Source of the DNA: Isoetes taiwanensis
Lineage: Eukaryota; Streptophyta; Lycopodiopsida; Isoetales; Isoetaceae
Reading direction: 5' to 3'
DNA: 64,000 nt
Assembly (NCBI GenBank): GCA_021234155.1
Contig: JAJEKV010000105.1
Span: forward strand, 184,001 to 248,000
Below are positions 1-10,692 of the stretch, piece by piece. A model generated the notes under the pieces. It saw only the letters and a list, made by a program, of their open reading frames with translations. It had not been told where the DNA came from and searched no databases. The position numbers and the translations under genes were made by a program. Position 1 is the stretch's first letter. The number at the start of each line of letters is the position of its first letter.

Positions 1-720
1 GTCGCGGAGCTGAGGGCAGCCATCCTTGAACAAGGCAAGGGCCTCAATCGAGAGGCTCATGAGCAATTGCAGCCGGTGCATGCGTGAATTGAAAAGGCGG
101 CAACAATTTCAGCGGGGAGCTAAGCTCCGGCTTCGTGGGGAAGGAGAGACCGCTATACACCCACCGGCAGCGGTCCACGCCCAAGAGTCTGCAAGGTGTC
201 ACCCGGGGACCGTCACGCTCTTGCACCACCCCAAGCCACTCTATGCCACCCCGCCCCAACCTAGGCCCTGACCTATGCTGCCGACAACAAACAACTCCTG
301 TTGTGCCGGGCGGGGATTGACCTAAAAAATCGAGAGAGTTCGAGGCGGAGAAGCCACAATGTGGTGGTGCGTGGCACGGCCGAAGGAAAGGCGGGGAGGA
401 CCTCGTTAACGGCTCCAAATGTTGATTCTTGCTCGAATGACATTCCCGTGCAAGTACATATTATTAGGGGCGAGGCGCCATGGCGCCCAGCGCCCGGGAC
501 ATACGGGGTAGTCACGCGTTCACGGTGCGAGATCGCCAGAGTGAAAGTAGCTATCTATCGCCCGGTGGGCGGTGAAGGAACTGCCTTGTATGTTGACTGA
601 GACCTGACCCCAGCCCAACAAGAAGACCGCTTGACGAGTTGGCCAAAGTTAAAAGCATTAGCGTGTGGAGGAGCTGGCAGGACTGATTCGGGTAAGATGC
701 AAATTTTCAAGCCGCCAAAT
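1..720 (+). pseudogene. LINE ORF1 remnant
   Basis: Broken plus-strand coding sequence ahead of the endonuclease. Readable pieces include a helical start (VAELRAAILEQGKGL), a block with SHNVVVRGTAEG near 355-385 and NDIPVQVHII near 437-466, and VD-stop-DLTPAQQEDR near 590-632, where TGA at 598-600 interrupts the frame. Helix, then VVRG and VQV-type strands, then a DLTPAQQ-like stretch is the layout of the RNA-binding ORF1 proteins of plant LINEs, which coat the element RNA. The family assignment is by pattern. The gene cannot be expressed as one protein. Confidence 0.6.
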
Positions 721-899
721 GCTGCTGCGAATCCTGCTAACCTCCCTCAGCGACTCGACCATGCCACTTCTTTGCACCTTCTGGCCGCGCCTGCTCAAGT
801 TGCTTCACCTTCGATTTCGCGACATCTGCTGCCTCTGCGCCGCCATCCCCCGCCTGCTTTGCCGCTTGAATCCCCAAAGCGCCGGCCGACAAATAGGAA

Positions 900-1690
900 T
901 TGTGCCTCGCGATGGTCTCTGGAATTGTCGGGGCTTCCCATGGCGAAGGAGATAGTCTCAACTCATTCTTTGCGGATATGGATCTGATCTTCCTTATGGA
1001 AACATGGGGAGCATGCGGGGACCACGGGATACCCGACTTGCGGGGATACGAGCGCTACTCAATCTTCAATGATTGCCGCGAGGGAAAGCGGGGGCATGGG
1101 GGAGTTACTGCTACTATCGAGCGACCTTGGCGGTCGGTTTCCTTGTTCAAGACAGACAACACAACCGGTACTTGTGGGTGCGTGTGCAAAAGCTGCGATG
1201 CAGAGACCCCTCTTTGTGGCGACCGCTACTTTCCACATGAGAAAGCAACTTCTATCCGCCCACTTTCGGATGTGGATAGGCTGGACCCCTATGTCGATCT
1301 ATATGATGACATCTGGCTGACATAAGCGGTTAGGCGGTGTCATACTCCTTGGAGACTTCAATGCGGCTTAGGGGTAGAACAACCCATGAGATTTGATCCC
1401 TTGGTCGATGATATATTGCAATTTGCGTCTGCTTGAAGCGGCAATACCGGACATCGGATGACAATCAGGTCACGCTATGGTAGACAATTGCTTTTGCTCT
1501 GTGGTATCTTTGACACGGTAATGCAATGGGCAGCGCGGTGGCCGTCCACCCGCCAAGAACACTTGTAGGCGGGAAAACCGGGGGAGGATCTAGTGTGGTG
1601 GACTATGTGCTGGTGCACGGCGGGGATATGCATGTCGTCAAGCACTTCCAGTGGGAACAACTAATAGGGATGAAGAGATCGACTCTCGGA
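900..1690 (+). pseudogene. LINE ORF2 endonuclease domain remnant
   Basis: The landmarks of the apurinic/apyrimidinic-like endonuclease that nicks target DNA appear in order but in different frames: LWNCRGFP near 913-936, DLIFLMETW near 981-1007 (the E is the metal-binding glutamate), GVILLGDFNAA near 1336-1368 (the D and N of the active site), and SVVDYVLV near 1591-1614 (the S..D catalytic dyad). Spacing between motifs fits the family. Stops and frame changes between them show it is inactive. The reverse transcriptase follows on the same strand, as in a normal ORF2. Confidence 0.78.
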
Positions 1691-2059
1691 CCACTTACCA
1701 CTTTACTTGAAGTTGGCTTGGCGGGTTGTGCGAACCCCCGTGCCCTGACTCCTCACATGCCTCAGCTGCGATTGGATTATGAACATCGCGCGGGGCTTAT
1801 GCCCGGATCTTATAGATGACACGGCAGAAATTTTGCAATATCCTATACTAGAGCAACACCCGGCCGGTGACTAATGTGCTTAGGACTGCGGCGAGAGAGA
1901 TGCTTTGGGATAAGCCGCCAGCGGCGGACCTCGGGAACACAACCTTCCTTAACGTAATCAATGGTTTGATGCAGAGTGCAAGGAACACAAACGCCGGCTC
2001 CGCCAAGTCACAGACCACGCTTTCGCCCACATGCGGTCAGGACGATCTGCGTCTTCCTT

Positions 2060-3858
2060 AAAGCTAAGAAAGCCGGTACATTGCAAGCACATCAAAGGGA
2101 AATATTTTATCTCTGGGCGTCACCCGGGACCTTACGGCGGAGGGTTCTTAGAAGGTCCAATCTGACCCACGAGGAACATCACTCCCGGCGGTGGAGGCAA
2201 TACTTGCAATGTGACTATACGACCCTCGGGGTGCACATGCGGCATTACCCCTGCCAAAGAAGGCCGATCTGGAAATCACGTGATTCGGGACGTGGAACAA
2301 GGCTTCTGGCGTCTTGCCAATGGGAAAGCCCGGACCTGGATGGCATGCGGTGACGGAATTGCTTAAAGTGGGCGGGGGCCGTCCATAATACCGATCTTGG
2401 CCGCCTTGTTCAACAAGGCATTCTGGGGAAGGCTTCGATCACGATGGACCAATAGCGAGTTGTTCCCATCTATAAAGGCGGTGTGACCCGCCTTTGCCAG
2501 CCAATTACCGAACAATCATGGTCGGATTCGGTGTTTGCAAAATTGCTTCTTTGGGATTCTCGGAGGCGGTTGACGGGCTGGGCGAGGCGGCGAGATCTGG
2601 GCCCTCACCCAGGCGGGATTCGAGACCGACACTCAACCATTGACCACATCTTCACATTGCGAGCTACGGTTGAAGACGGCGAGGAACCGTCGGGATCTAT
2701 ATTGTTGCCGTGGATTTTGCAAAGGCATTTGACAATCGTACCTCGGGAAAAACTATGGGCAAGATTGCGGCAATTTGGGGGTTCCGGTAGATTTGGAGAA
2801 TGCGATTAATACGAGGCTTTATGAAAGATGCTCGGGTGGGTTGCGGCCGACAAGCCAACCATTTGATAGTAGTATCGGGGTTCGCCGGGGATGCCCTCTC
2901 CCCAACATTGTTTGGGCTTTACATTGATCAATTGGAGGGGGCTGGCGATAATGGGGTGGCGGGGCTCACCTTCTCTACCGGATCATCAAGCGGTTAATAT
3001 ATCGATGATGTGGACCTCTAGCTTACACACCAGCGGACATGCAACGACATCTCGATGCCACGGACACATTTTGTCAAGCGGATCGATATGGCGTCAACTT
3101 GGCCAAGACTAAGGTGGTTTTCATATCATCTTCACGACGGTAGGGGATCCCCTCCTTCCATTACCGAGGGCAGAATGTAGAATGTGGAAGTAGCATCCAC
3201 ATACAAATATTTGGGAGTGGAGTTTCCGTCTACTATGCACTTTGGGACACATCCATACTGACTCACGAAGTTACTTAGGGCTGGAAAGCACTATATGCAA
3301 TGCAAAACAATAGTCATAGAGCGGAGTTGTATGATTGGACCCATCAGTCACACCTGTTCAAAGTCTTAGTGGAGCTTGTCCTTTTATACGGGGTGGAAGT
3401 ATGGGGCCCAGTAGTATCCCTCGCTACTTGGAATGACTTGGAGCAAAAGAAAGCCTTCTTGAATGCGAGCACTAGGGGTGAAGTCCACAGGTCCCATATC
3501 AAATTCTCTTTGGGAAGCGAGGATTCTTGCCTCTTGGAGGGTGGCCCTTGATCGCCACATTGTCTATTTTGGAAGGTGGTCAACATGGGACGATGCTCGT
3601 CTCCCAAAACTAGCTTATATCATGGCAATGGGGCCCAAGCGCCTCAAGGCCTGCTGGGAAAAGAGAGCTCAATGGATGGCTAGATGGAATGTGCGAGAAC
3701 ACGAGGTGCATACATGTGCAAAGCAGAGGCATCGCCATAGCTTGAGGCAATATCTTGACGCTTGCTTCATCAGCAAGCTTTGGGATGCCAGCGCCCTTGA
3801 ACAGGTCAAGACAGCACACTACCAGCGCCACATAAATCCCACATTGGAACGAGGCCCA
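2060..3858 (+). pseudogene. LINE ORF2 reverse transcriptase and C-terminal remnant
   Basis: Reverse transcriptase landmarks are spread over several frames: DSVFAKLLLWD near 2,527-2,560, HSTIDHIFTLRA near 2,632-2,667, and GVRRGCPLSPTLFGLY near 2,876-2,923. The catalytic Y-x-DD box (RLIY..DDVDL) near 2,990-3,012 has lost bases compared with copy B, so the active site is broken at the DNA level. The C-terminal part includes LLYGVEVWGPVVSLATWNDL near 3,382-3,440, a phrase found again at 29,220-29,300 and 48,020-48,090. An open frame from 3,463 continues past the LINE breakpoint to 4,038 and ends in sequence of the next repeat unit; that fusion looks accidental. Confidence 0.82.
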
Positions 3859-3879
3859 CATCTGGGCGAATGCGCTAGA

Positions 3880-4200
3880 AATGGCGTTAAGCTTGATCCA
3901 TGGCTCTTATCTAAAGCTGATGGACCTGCTAGTGCTTGCAGGAAGCTCACTCGCGTTAAAGTCCATATTTACTGGCTTCCTGATCAGGAGATCTATGAGC
4001 TGAATGGCATCACGAGCTTTGATGTTGATGACGAGTGAATCTGCACCTGCTAATAATGTAATAATGACATGGGTACCTAATAACTAAGTAAGGATGTAAT
4101 AGCATTCTGATTAAGGATGTAATATCACGTACCTTAACTGAGTATATTGTAACGATGTGCTATCCCACCTCCACTTATTCTGCAAGCTGTCATTGAATTC
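3880..4200 (+). pseudogene. Tandem unit 1 of an unrecognised small gene family (5'-truncated)
   Basis: The last 50 or so codons before the TAG/TGA at 4,036-4,038 (LDPWLLSKADGP, then RVKVHIYWLPDQEIYELNG, then ITSFDVDDE) align without gaps to the C-terminal part of unit 3 (LDPYLRRKALG, RVMIHLIWLPERMSYEISG, ITTTDPEDE). About half the positions agree. The conserved signature is LDP(W/Y), (I/T)RV, WLP, YE(L/I)xGIT and an acidic end. The start of the unit is missing and the LINE lies directly upstream. I do not recognise the family, so I give no function. Confidence 0.5.
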
Positions 4201-4735
4201 AATCATAGCTAAATTCGTCAAGCAAACATGTTTTGAAACATACGCATATTAGTATGAAATAAGTATTATTCTTGTACGTATACAACAGTCTGATACACGT
4301 TCAGACTTTTGGTGGTGTAGTATACCCCAATAATTCACCTCAATCATTCCACTTCACTATAAAGGCTTCTCACTTCGGGGCTTAATTTCATTCATCCCCC
4401 ATGGATTTTTCGCCTTCTTCAGTTCACCACATTGAGGCGATCAAGTGCTCAATGAGCCACTCAGATCTTGTTGGTTGCCTGGACAGGCATCTTCTTCTTG
4501 ATCCCTACCTGCGAAGAAAAGCTTTTGGTGAGATTCATTGCCCTGCGTCAATTAGGTATACGATCGATCTGATCGGCTTCGGCGAATGAGTTATGAGATA
4601 TCGAGGGGATCACTACTACTGAGATCCCGAAGATGAATGAATCACTTGTTTAGCATTGTATAGTGTAAGAGCTATGTAAGGAAATAATACCACAATGAAT
4701 ATTGTTTGATGTATCATACCCGAATGTAGTGTAAG
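4201..4735 (+). pseudogene. Tandem unit 2 of the small gene family
   Basis: A gene-like unit with a TATA-like element (ctataaagg, about 4,357-4,365), an ATG at 4,401 and an open frame of 62 codons. It begins MDFSPSSVHHIEAIKCSMS and contains DLVGCLDRHLLLDPYLRRKA. The frame ends at GFGE, but the following bases still align with the ending of unit 3 in other frames, so small indels have cut it short. Flanking sequence on both sides, not only the coding part, is shared with unit 3, including the phrase caataattcacctcaatcat. The repeat is therefore a tandem DNA duplication of roughly 590 bp. Function unknown. Confidence 0.5.
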
Positions 4736-5330
4736 GGTGTGCTATTCGACTTCGGTATATCGCAAGCGGTTCTAATTTCAACCACACCGAATTACTCAAG
4801 CACATGTTTTAAAAGCATACATATATCCATACGAAAGATGTATTATACTTGTATTTATACAACGGTCTTATACACGAGCAATAATGGCGCCGAAGTCAAG
4901 CCCAATAATTCACCTCAATCATTCTACTTCACTACAAAAGCTTCTCGCACGGGGCTAAAGTTCACTCTTCTCCCATGGATTTTTGCCTTCACCAGTTCAC
5001 CACATCGAGGCGATCAAGTGCTCAATGAGCCACTCGATCTTGTTGGTTGCCTAGACAGGCATCTTCTTCTTGATCCCTACCTGCGAAGAAAAGCTTTGGG
5101 CGCTGAGATTCGTTGCTCTGCGTCAATTCGTGTAATGATCCATCTGATTTGGCTTCCTGAGCGAATGAGCTATGAGATATCAGGGATCACTACTACAGAT
5201 CCTGAAGATGAATGAATCACATTGTTTAGCATTGTATAGTGTAAGAGCTCTTGTGTTGAGATGAAAACGCAGAGCGTAATAAATAATAACTAGTCTATTG
5301 TAACTTTCATGTTATGAATGATATAGTAAT
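4736..5330 (+). pseudogene. Tandem unit 3 of the small gene family
   Basis: Third tandem unit. The ATG at 4,975 matches the start of unit 2, but one base is missing a few codons in (tttttgcc against tttttcgcc) and another near 5,036, so the first frame stops early. The remainder stays open as DLVGCLDRHLLLDPYLRRKA, then SIRVMIHLIWLPERMSYEI, then TTTDPEDE, stopping at 5,213-5,215. This copy keeps the fullest C-terminal part. The upstream promoter-like phrase is shared with unit 2. I read all three copies as relics of a functional gene elsewhere in the genome. Confidence 0.5.
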
Positions 5331-5390
5331 TATGTAAAGAGCATTGCATACCTCAAGAGTTCTCATCATCGCCCTTAGCTTCTTTAGCCA

Positions 5391-8300
5391 CTAATTCTTG
5401 CAAGCGAGCCCGAACACTCTGGGGATCACCACCGACAATGGCTGGTCTCTACGGCCCAACCATAGTCTATTGTTTTCAAAGGTTGGTAGCGTATGGGTCA
5501 TTAGGATTGGGTCTCCAATTCTTGCTCCGGCAATCCCTATCTTGCATTGCATATGAGGTTCCCTTTCGGTGAGGTTCAAACCAAGAGACAAACACCTCTT
5601 TCGTAATGTGGGAGATTAGGGTCCTCTATTGGGTCCTCTTCAGCAAAAGCCATCCATGTCGGGCAGTTATCATGTGGTCTGATTAGCAAGAGCATTCCCT
5701 TCTTGACATCTTGGTAGGGGTCGAATATTTCAACTGGGTTCTTGGGTCTACCAGAAAGGCCCAACATAATGAGATGCTTCAATGTGCTCATCCACAAAAA
5801 ACTCTTTGGGTTCTTCCAATGCACTTTGCACAGTCTTTGGGCAGAAATCTGAATGGATTTCAGCACTCGCAACAAGGTGGACCAGTAGTCAATAACTTCA
5901 TTCATATATGTGTTGGACCATGACTTATCGCCAGCTCTAGAAGCTCTTAATGCACCTATATCTTTCAAGCTCCCATATGGCTGCAGGACCTTAGGTGACC
6001 CTCTCGGAATCATAGGTAAACCTTGGGCATCCTCCTTCCACATTCTGATTCCCTTTTCATGGAGCCACTCCCTATGCCTCGCCTCATCTTGTAGAACATT
6101 AGTGGCCATCCATCCTTCATGCAAAACTTGAAGAGTAGAGGTTCCAAGTGACCACATAAACGGTCCTTCTTATGGGGGGGATAAAACCTTTCACCTAATT
6201 CCTTCCAATCAGGAACCTTTGTCACAAGGTAAGGTGAAGGAGCCTTTGAACTACACTGCCTGAAGAGTTGCATAAGCTCCGGAATAGTCAATGCATCTGA
6301 TCTTCTCATTAGAGTAGAGTAGTTTCCAAATAGGGCATCTATGTCATCGTGGGTGTGTCCAACCATCATGAATCCCAGCTGCACTTGATCAAATACACCT
6401 AACCAAACCAAGTATGACAAGTAAGAGAAAAGATATCTATTCTTATTCTGACGACTGAGCAATTATCTAGTCGCAAGTAAAGCCTCCTAGGCAACTTGTT
6501 TTGCTACCATGGAGCCTTTGATAGGAGGCATAAAATCATTTTACCGCCATTCATCATTTTTGTCCTAAGGTTATATGTGTTTAAAATTCGCACTTCATTT
6601 GCTTTCGGAGACGATCAGTATCTCTCAAATGGCCCCAATTATCCTCAGATTTATTCTCCAGTGTCTTCAAGGTATGATTCAAGGATCCCACATGAAAATT
6701 AGAATCATCAGGCCAGAGGTCCAGTGAGAAGTGGCCCAAGGCACCTATACCATGGCCGTGCATGAGAGCACCTGTAACACTGACCTTCAGTCGTTCACCC
6801 CTCCATACAGACTTTGCTAGCTTCTCTAGGCGAGGGACCATGGTCTTATTCTCGATCCATCTTATCATGTATAATGGTTAAAGCGTGCTGCTCGGAGATC
6901 TATCGACAAAGCTCTCGGGACCGATAAAGGCTCTGCATGAAATCTGGGCGTCATATGCGATTTTCTCTCTATTGCAAGTACCCTTCTTTTCGTTTGGATC
7001 TCTGGTCTTAGCAAGCTTTTCCTTTATGACAATACTGGTGTTACACTTGGAAAATGCTATCCTCTTAGCTATTGCTACCTGAATGATTCTCTTTCCAAGC
7101 GGACGAAATGGCCGAAGGAGAAATATGCTTGCTTTTGTCATCTACGTAGCGGAAATATCTACTTCTTGGTGTATATCTTTCTTAGTCAAGGCTGAAGGTA
7201 GCCTCTTAACATTTTATGCGCTACCCTCGCTCGTAATTTTCGGCCGATTGTGGCATCGTCTCTGCGTTTTCATCTATGAACATGGATAGCACAAAGCATT
7301 GCCGGTACCAAAGTATGAGACCTTGGCTTCTTAGACCCGGTATTTCAGGTGCTTTCGGCAATTACGTGGCCCGTCATTGAAGAGCTTCTTCCACTTGTAA
7401 AAGTGGAAATGGGAATGCCATAGGCTTTATGCCATGCTTTCACGCACACCTGTTTGTTATTCAACATCGGTTCGCGGACTACACCATTTTCAGAGCAAAG
7501 GTCTAGCATGTTATATGCAAAAGTTGTGCGCTCAGGGACTTCATGTTCGATAAAAGGTTCTCATGCAAGCTATCTCACGGGATGTAAAATTTGCAAACAT
7601 CGTTTCATCGCGACATAGTGATGACCTGGAAGTCTAGAATAGCCTCGGCACTAGTTTTTTCTTTCACATTTAGTCCGTGTTTGGCGTGTTACGGGTCTCC
7701 AGATTGACCATCTTTGTAAGGTCTCTTTTTGGTGATGCCAATTTCAGGTCTAATGGAGTAAGGTTCATTCTCCACATCCTTCTCCTTCACTTGCAACCAC
7801 AAGAGTAGGCGGAATGTTATCAACGAGCACGCGAGGGCTATGGGCCATCTCACAAGGTCATGCGGTTGGGGCATTTACGCACGGGGCTGGCAAATAAGAT
7901 AGAGATCTTTTCGGGCATTGGAAAAATGTTCATGATAGTAGCGACTATCGAGCCTTCCCCTAACCGTCCGGACCACGGCATGGTTTGGATCGGCAAAACG
8001 ATAACACCATAGGCATAAGCCATGTGGCGGCATTCATGCATGAGTGTGCACGCCTTCTCAACTAACTCATCTCTAGAAAGCCCTTGCACATGATTAGGTC
8101 TCATTCTTGGCTAACCCCTCATTCCCCTCGTCACCTTGAGTCTATCGCGTTTTATCGACCGGTGGGGTGCAAGCTTCCTCATGTCTATCAAGTTGAGCAG
8201 CAATGTCCTTCTTGTACCACAACACAAAAGTCCCCACAGCTTCACCCATTTTTTCTATTTCCATTTCGGGAATTGGTAGCGGTAACTGTCCATCCAGAAC

Positions 8301-8510
8301 ATTCACAATTGAAACGACAACCATACCCTCCGGGACAGTCGAATTGTGATGGCGCTCGAAATTGTGGACTCTTCCTTCTGCCACCTTTTTCCCCAGCAGA
8401 TACAGCGGAATTACATCAGCCATCCTGCAAACAAGAGGTCGTGAATAGCGCGGCCGCGATCCTCGTAAGCAGAAAGCACTGTGATCATAAACCACTACAA
8501 AAAATAGCAA
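5391..8510 (-). pseudogene. Transposase-like multi-domain pseudogene (DUF8039-like then DUF7869-like)
   Basis: Read right to left. The segment 8,510-8,142 holds MADVIPLYLLGKKVAEGRV, then LPLPIPEMEIE and GEAVGTFVLWYKKDI, a pattern typical of the DUF8039 domain in plant transposon proteins; a splice acceptor (tttgcag) sits just before its MADVIP. Next are LSRDELVEKACTLMHECRHM (8,085-8,020) and a long broken stretch. At 6,800-6,600 is LKVSVTGALMHGHGIGALGH, LDLWPDDSN and VGSLN. At 6,460-6,250 are NKNRYLFSYLSYLVWLGV and LGFMMVGHTHDDIDALFG. The H-x-H-D-D-x-D box and the D-N-C box just before it (6,470-6,455) are the acidic landmarks of DUF7869-type proteins, which I take to be DDE-like transposase relatives (inference). 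More C-terminal sequence runs to 5,391. Frame changes at 6,470, 6,160 and 5,580 show it is dead. Confidence 0.65.
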
Positions 8511-8519
8511 CTGAAAAAT

Positions 8520-10690
8520 AAAAAATGGTCAGGACTTTCGCCACCGCGATCTTATCGAGCATGGGTAAGAACGCGGTCGCGCTTTTTGCAAGCATTCACA
8601 CTAGCTGTTTCGATAAGAACTCGTGCAAATCACATTTCGAGGCTAGCTAGTGGTTTCAACTCAAAGTTATCGATAGCTGGGAGTTCTTTGGTCAATAGCA
8701 AGTGTAGATGGTTGAAGGTATCGCGACCGCGATCTCGTGGAGCACCAAAGTTAAACGATTGACTTACAGAATAAAGCATTACTCATACCTCACAGAATAC
8801 GGTGGAGTCAACGTCAACTTGTAGCCGAGGACCCGTCAGAAGCTGCAGTGTCATAAAAACAGTGTTTAGTTTCATCCACATGGAGAAAGAAAGCATATAC
8901 TTGAAACACGTTTACATTGTATAATAAACACACCAGAGTGCACAGTTTTGCTTAGAACATCTATTTTTACATAGTTGCAACAAAGTATCAGGAGGTATCT
9001 TATCAATCCATGCAATACATAGTGATGTTAGTGCAGAGACTCGGAGGTTGTAGTTATAATTGAAATTCAGTGCAACATAAACGTTGAGTTCACTTCAGTG
9101 AGGGATATGCATCAGAATAGGCCTTTTACCTCGCCCGAAACCCTGAATTCGATGCAGTTGCAGAATTCCGAATGTGTAGTGGCGGATTGCAAGCGGATTA
9201 TCAGCGCCCTCGTCAGCGCCTTCAATGGATGCGGAATTCTGCGAAGCAAATCCTTGCGAACAATGGCCCGGCTGCGAAGCGCGACTCTGCGCCACAGAAG
9301 ATCTTCCAAAACCTTTGTCGTCCGTAACCGGTTTTTTGGGGCATTTATGGGCATAATGTGTCGTCAGAAATTACGGCCCGAAATTGAGCAGCGGGCGTCC
9401 AAGTGGATAAAGACCTTTTAAAATGCGGATTACTTGCCTTTTCGGACGGGTATATTACGCTGCGACGCATTTATGTCGGGGAATAAATCGACGGCGGGCG
9501 GTAATTATTGCCGCACAGTCGACGCCATTATGGTCGCCGTTTTTCCGCAGCGCCATTATGAGGCGGGCAATTAATTTCTCTTGGGCCGCGTTCTATAAAT
9601 TGAAACTCAAAACATTTAAAAACAAATTTCGACTCGCGATTTCTTTCGGCGCCTAAGCGCTTAAAGCCCCTTCTCGAGCCACTCAAAGGACTCGTATTTA
9701 GTACTCGCCCAGCCAGCGATCCCATGGCACCTAAGGACTCCCTCGGAGAAGGTAATTTCTAACATTTCAGCTCGGCAACATCGCGACGCGATCTTGCCTA
9801 CTAGAACTTCTATTGTTTTCATAAGTATATTTTGCTTTCGGCAAGATCGGCCAGCGGTCTTGCTTGCTAGGTTTTGTAATTTCTAGATAGCGGTCTTCAT
9901 AAGTGTAGCTGCTCAACAAGATCGCTGACGGGGATGCGGTGAGCATAGATTTTCTTTCTTGCGATGTTCATGAGTACTAGTGTAGTAGGTCATTGGGTTC
10001 GCGATGATGTTTTCTTGCCGTGCTTAAGTGCTTTACAGCGTCGCGGCTTGATAGTGTGGAGTTCTATTTTATTGCTTGGCGGAGGATGTCAGCGTTTTCT
10101 CTGATGGTTTATACCTTTTCGTTTGCACCACATTATCGACCTACCGGGCACTCTGGCTTTTGTTTACGACGCTTGCTCTCTTACGGGACCGGATATCGAG
10201 CCGTCCAGTATTATAACCCCTTCAATGAGGAAATGGTGTATTGAGATTGCCGAGGCTATACCTTTGCATTAAGGGTGATGGCGAGAGAAAGGACCTGTAC
10301 TGTTTGTTCAATTTGGAAAAAAGGCGGGGCGTTGAACAAGTTGGCATAGTGGTGGCAATGTGGGAAAACCGCGAAGAACAATGTGCAAGATGCTATCATA
10401 TGCGGCGTGAGGACACACAAGCATTTGCGGTTTACGGAGTACATTTTGAAATGGCGCAATTATGACCCGTCTCGATGACAGCCACCAAAATGAACAAGCC
10501 CGGACCCCGAGGGGAAAAACGTCCCCCGTCGGCTAAGGGTTATGGTGGTTGTTGCCATCCTATGAATCTCTCTCTTTGTCGGGAATAAAGGGAAACAGAG
10601 ACATATTGCTCGGGTTCTCGGCATGCGAGAAATGGTTTGTCTGAGACAAAGAAGCCTCGAAATGTGCCTTGAAAGCAGTTCGGGACGAGA
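8520..10690. other. Divergent intergenic region rich in CpG and GCGATC words
   Basis: This region lies between two genes that point away from each other. It has no convincing gene. It alternates AT-rich stretches with CpG-rich ones (9,190-9,700), and the word CCGCGATC or close variants recurs at 8,543, 8,727 and 9,787, with related inverted forms at 9,843-9,866 and 9,921. Near 10,505-10,530 a short hairpin (ccccgagggg-aaaaacg-tcccc) is visible. Open frames at 10,020-10,465 show no family motifs. Confidence 0.45.
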
Positions 10691-10692
10691 AG

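Larger units (their letters stand above)
1..3858 (+). mobile_element. Degraded non-LTR retrotransposon (LINE), copy A
   Basis: A LINE lies in its coding order: an ORF1-like region, an apurinic-type endonuclease, a reverse transcriptase and a C-terminal region, all broken by stops and frameshifts. It runs off the left edge, so the 5' end is missing. Sequence shared with copy B (27,905-30,260) stops near 3,858. After that point copy B continues with its zinc-finger-like region and structured 3' end, whereas this copy switches to an unrelated tandem unit. The 3' end is therefore deleted or displaced. GC content is clearly higher than in the sequence that follows. It is a dead copy. Confidence 0.88.

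Noticed and set aside
44-1660. Antisense open frames within LINE copy A
   Set aside because: They are shadows of the GC-rich plus-strand LINE coding sequence.
4401-5215. Similarity of DLVGCLDRHLLLDPYL to eIF3 subunit E (DRHL motif)
   Set aside because: Only a few residues agree and the following sequence diverges completely.
8493-9181. CACTACAAAAAA at 8,493 and TGTAGTG near 9,175 as ends of a CACTA transposon
   Set aside because: Only about seven bases match between the two ends, there is no 3-base target duplication, and the first site lies next to a coding exon rather than at its natural end.
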